This document shows positions 19,476 to 21,196 of a stretch of 21,196 nucleotides of DNA, piece after piece. Within the stretch, counting starts at the first letter, position 1, and each line of letters opens with the position of its first letter. Both the position numbers and the translations under genes were made by a program. This DNA is from Choanephora cucurbitarum. Its lineage: Eukaryota; Mucoromycota; Mucoromycetes; Mucorales; Choanephoraceae. The notes beneath the pieces are model-generated. The model had not been told where the DNA came from. It searched no databases and worked only from the letters and a program-made list of their open reading frames with translations. The stretch is from positions 1 through 21,196 of the forward strand of contig JAIWNI010000222.1 in NCBI GenBank assembly GCA_025331435.1, read 5' to 3'.

Positions 19476-19481
19476 TTTCCC
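19433..19481 (-). promoter_or_regulatory. -1 programmed ribosomal frameshift signal between gag and pol
   Basis: On the minus strand the slippery heptamer G GGA AAA (19481-19475) is in the gag frame, split exactly as X XXY YYZ requires. A 6-base spacer (19474-19469) follows. Then an 11-bp stem forms between GGGCGTCAGTA (19468-19458) and TACTGATGTCC (19443-19433), fully paired if two G·U pairs are allowed, around a 14-base loop. The gag stop codon TAG (19459-19457) overlaps the end of the 5' arm. Slipping by -1 enters a frame that is open without stops into the protease. Heptamer, spacing and stem all match known -1 frameshift sites. Confidence 0.85.
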
Positions 19482-20383
19482 ATATCGTTTGAATGGTTAG
19501 TATTATAAGGTCTCGTGTTAGTACTACTCGTGCTATTCTGCGCTGGTGGTGATGGACACAATCGGCTGGGATGTCCAGGTTGGTTACAATTCCAACACAT
19601 TAATGGTCTTTTTTCTGGGGGTGGAGATGGGCGGTATGCTTGATTTGTTCTTCCATGTTGCACTAGATTAATATTGAGTTTATTAACTGCTGCAATCAGC
19701 TCGGATAACGAGTCTGTAGAGATTCGACCATCACTCATTTCTGATCCATTTCGGACAGAATTGCTCGTTTTAGCAGGTGGATCAACAGGATGCAAATCAA
19801 TTCGTCCAATGTCGAAATGAACTTTCTTTTCTTGGGCTGGGTGACTTGAGACATTTCCCATATTGTATTTACGTTGTAGCTTCTCGATCTCTACTGCTTT
19901 GTCAGTAACTTCTTCATAAGTTTTGAGGGATGTCTTTTCTCTGGACAGCTCATAGGCAATTGTTGACTTAATAGAGGCTGTAAAAAAAGATATTTTTGAG
20001 TCATTATTTGTTACGTTTACCGTCTTGAAAAGCGGGTTGAGCTTATCAATCACTTCTGAGCAATCTTCGTTTTCTTGTTGTTTAATTGTTTTGATCTTTT
20101 CCCAAGCTTCAATGATTCGATTCTTCATAAACTTGGTCTTGAATTTCTCTTCAAAATGATTCCAGGTCTTTACTTCATCTTCCACAGTTCCCCACCAGGT
20201 CTTGGCTTTCTTTTTCATGTTTGAGATCGCAATTGCAATGATTACTTTGTCGTTAATGTTGGCTAAATCTTTCAATGTTTTGATGGATGAGATCCATTCT
20301 TCAGCTTTTTGAGTATCATCGCTCCCTTCGAATACTTCTAGGGGTGGTAGAAATCTTAAATAAGCACTGCTTGAGTCGTTCAT
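19457..20383 (-). CDS. gag: Ty3-like Gag (capsid and nucleocapsid), 308 aa
   Basis: The structural protein that would form the virus-like particle and bind element RNA. Residues about 25-170 resemble the retrotransposon gag (capsid) domain, with a typical AKTWWGTVEDE and WNHFEEKFKTKF core. A CCHC zinc knuckle follows (C263, C266, H271, C276; CWNCNQPGHPSRLC) in a Pro/Ser/Asn-rich tail. The Met at 20383 is the first in frame, and about 174 bases of leader lie between it and the primer-binding site. The frame is intact from start to stop, unlike most genes in the window. The last codons contain the slippery heptamer that leads into pol. Confidence 0.9.
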   Translation of the reverse strand: MNDSSSAYLRFLPPLEVFEGSDDTQKAEEWISSIKTLKDLANINDKVIIAIAISNMKKKAKTWWGTVEDEVKTWNHFEEKFKTKFMKNRIIEAWEKIKTIKQQENEDCSEVIDKLNPLFKTVNVTNNDSKISFFTASIKSTIAYELSREKTSLKTYEEVTDKAVEIEKLQRKYNMGNVSSHPAQEKKVHFDIGRIDLHPVDPPAKTSNSVRNGSEMSDGRISTDSLSELIAAVNKLNINLVQHGRTNQAYRPSPPPEKRPLMCWNCNQPGHPSRLCPSPPAQNSTSSTNTRPYNTNHSNDMGKGNGRQ

Positions 20384-20557
20384 TCTGTCTGTCTTCTGTT
20401 TTGTAATATTAGCTTGGTAGTCGGTTTCTTTTATGATGTGAAAATGAGTTGGTGGTTTGTTCTTATTACTTCTCTTGTGTTGTCGAATTTCGGCTGGTTT
20501 CTGTCGTTGTTTACTTCTCTGTTGTAGTTGGGCAAGGCAAATATGTATTTATTTTAT
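20384..20557 (-). other. retrotransposon leader between primer-binding site and gag
   Basis: An untranslated stretch of 174 bases. On the minus strand it is A-rich, with CA-rich segments. Packaging signals would be expected here, but nothing specific is recognisable. Confidence 0.5.
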
Positions 20558-20575
20558 GTCTCGGCAGGACCTCCA
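20558..20575 (-). other. tRNA primer-binding site
   Basis: The minus strand reads TGGAGGTCCTGCCGAGAC, so the plus strand equals a tRNA 3' end: two T-loop bases GT, T-stem CTCGG with the invariant C61, a 7-base acceptor strand CAGGACC, discriminator T, then CCA. U73 with an acceptor ending GGACC fits a tRNA-Gln best; tRNA-Cys also has U73. It lies one base from a CA that would end the LTR, the standard arrangement. Confidence 0.8.
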
Positions 20576-20841
20576 ATGATACGTTTGCGTTGCTTAAGTG
20601 TGAAATGGTTGTTCCTGATTATATGTTCAATAAATAGTAATAGCCGAGACTGGTATTCCTGTTGATTGAATTGCTGATTATTAAGTTTATCTGTACTGAC
20701 GGTTTGGTTCTGTATCTGTTTCAATATTCTGCTCTTTCTGTTATCAATTCTTTCTTCAATTTTCAATGATTTCAGTTTTCAAATATCAAATGTCAATTTT
20801 AATAAAATAATAATAAGCGATAAAAAGGATGATGTATAATA

Positions 20842-20868
20842 ATATATAAAAAATAAAGTAATATATAG
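20842..20868 (-). promoter_or_regulatory. TATA boxes of the retrotransposon LTR
   Basis: CTATATAT and TTTTATATATT on the minus strand lie 100 to 130 bases downstream of the motif array and about 270 bases upstream of the LTR end. This fits a U3/R boundary promoter. No transcription start is visible from sequence. Confidence 0.45.
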
Positions 20869-20970
20869 TCTTTCCTCTGACTTAGGCACACCCCACTTGA
20901 CAATTACAAGGTCAGAAAGCAAGTTCGGATCGGAACAGTCCGAGGAGTCCGGCCACTACACCCAGACCAA

Positions 20971-21133
20971 TGTTAGCTCCACCCAAAAAAGTGGAGTAAA
21001 CATGGAGCAAACACAATGTTTACTCCATGTTTACTCCACTGGAGTTTCCACAACGTTAGCTCCAACTGGTACTAACACGGTTCTAACATAATGTTTGTAC
21101 CATGTCAGTTCCATTCATAAAATGGTTCTAACT
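20971..21133. repeat. array of eleven 11-bp motifs in two palindromic modules
   Basis: The consensus is TGTTWRYWCCA or its reverse. Forward copies are at 20971, 21017, 21028, 21054, 21092 and 21103. Reverse copies (TGG....AACA type) are at 20992, 21003, 21067, 21078 and 21123. Two 47-bp modules (20992-21038 and 21067-21113) each consist of two adjacent reverse copies, a 3-base gap and two adjacent forward copies. The first module contains a perfect 18-bp inverted repeat (20990-21007 with 21023-21040). Eleven bases is close to one DNA turn. A protein-binding array in the LTR U3 is the likely role, by inference. Confidence 0.75.
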
Positions 21134-21196
21134 TTGAGATTTCTTCAAGTATTATGTATAGTCATTGGTCAAATTGACATTAAATTTTCAAATGCA

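Larger units (their letters stand above)
16605..21196 (-). mobile_element. Ty3/gypsy-like LTR retrotransposon, lacking integrase, 5' LTR cut by window edge
   Basis: Order on the minus strand: partial 5' LTR (from the window edge to 20577), one spacer base, primer-binding site (20575-20558), leader, gag (20383-19457), -1 frameshift signal, and pol with protease, reverse transcriptase and RNase H (to 16640), then a polypurine-like tract. The protease-RT-RNase H order and the RT type place it near Ty3/gypsy. No integrase core or chromodomain is present. No 3' LTR could be matched. Confidence 0.85.
20577..21196 (-). repeat. 5' long terminal repeat, incomplete at the window edge
   Basis: The 3' border is set by ...TATCA at 20577 followed by one base and the primer-binding site. 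Two TATA-like boxes lie on the minus strand (CTATATAT at 20868-20861 and TTTTATATATT at about 20852-20842) and could drive transcription. The 11-bp motif array at 20971-21133 would then lie in U3. The 5' border is unknown. TGTTAG at 21088 is a candidate start, but the same motif pattern continues beyond it. No second copy for comparison is in the window. Confidence 0.65.

Noticed and set aside
21083..21088. TGTTAG on the minus strand as the exact 5' end of the LTR
   Set aside because: It is one member of the 11-bp motif array, which continues past it to 21133, so it cannot be chosen as a border without a second LTR copy.

Overview
This window looks like a transposon-dense, AT-rich stretch of an early-diverging fungal genome, most plausibly Mucoromycota. 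The main evidence is the introns. They are 49 to 64 bp long, with GT donors, AG acceptors and branch sites that are often TACTAAC or close to it, and they sit inside transposase genes of eukaryotic families only. No bacterial, organellar, rRNA or tRNA feature was found, and there is no clear host housekeeping gene.

Layout. (1) 1-2635 is AT-rich. It has no recognisable gene except a possible decayed reading frame after 1792. (2) 2636-6239 (+) is a Mutator-like (MULE) transposase: an N-terminal FAR1-like zinc-binding region, a DDE transposase core, a SWIM zinc finger, a charged tail and a C-terminal OTU-type cysteine protease domain. It is broken by in-frame stops and a few frameshifts. An array of about 21-bp tandem repeats lies just upstream. 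(3) 6484-11291 (-) is a Helitron (Helitron 1). It has a terminal hairpin and CTAG end at its low-coordinate side and a RepHel gene (zinc fingers, HUH Rep nuclease, PIF1-like helicase) with nine one-base frame breaks and one stop. (4) 11428-11888 (+) is a small, comparatively GC-rich two-exon gene of unknown function, divergent from Helitron 1. (5) 12170-16309 (+) is a second, different Helitron RepHel gene (Helitron 2) with four introns and about four frame breaks. (6) 16310-16639 is low-complexity DNA with a TGAGC microsatellite, poly-T and a polypyrimidine tract. (7) 16640-21196 (-) is a Ty3/gypsy-like LTR retrotransposon: partial 5' LTR, primer-binding site, gag, a well-formed -1 frameshift signal, then protease, reverse transcriptase and RNase H, with no integrase.

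The elements are independent selfish units. Each Helitron gene would supply rolling-circle Rep/helicase activity for its own element. The MULE would cut and paste. The Ty3 unit would need an integrase from elsewhere.

The strongest unexplained signals are all in the Ty3 unit. One is a textbook -1 frameshift module (slippery heptamer, 6-nt spacer, 11-bp stem). Another is an array of eleven 11-bp motifs in the presumed LTR U3, arranged as two 47-bp palindromic modules. The third is a pol that stops right after RNase H beside a polypurine-like tract. All assignments come from reading motifs by eye; no database search was run.
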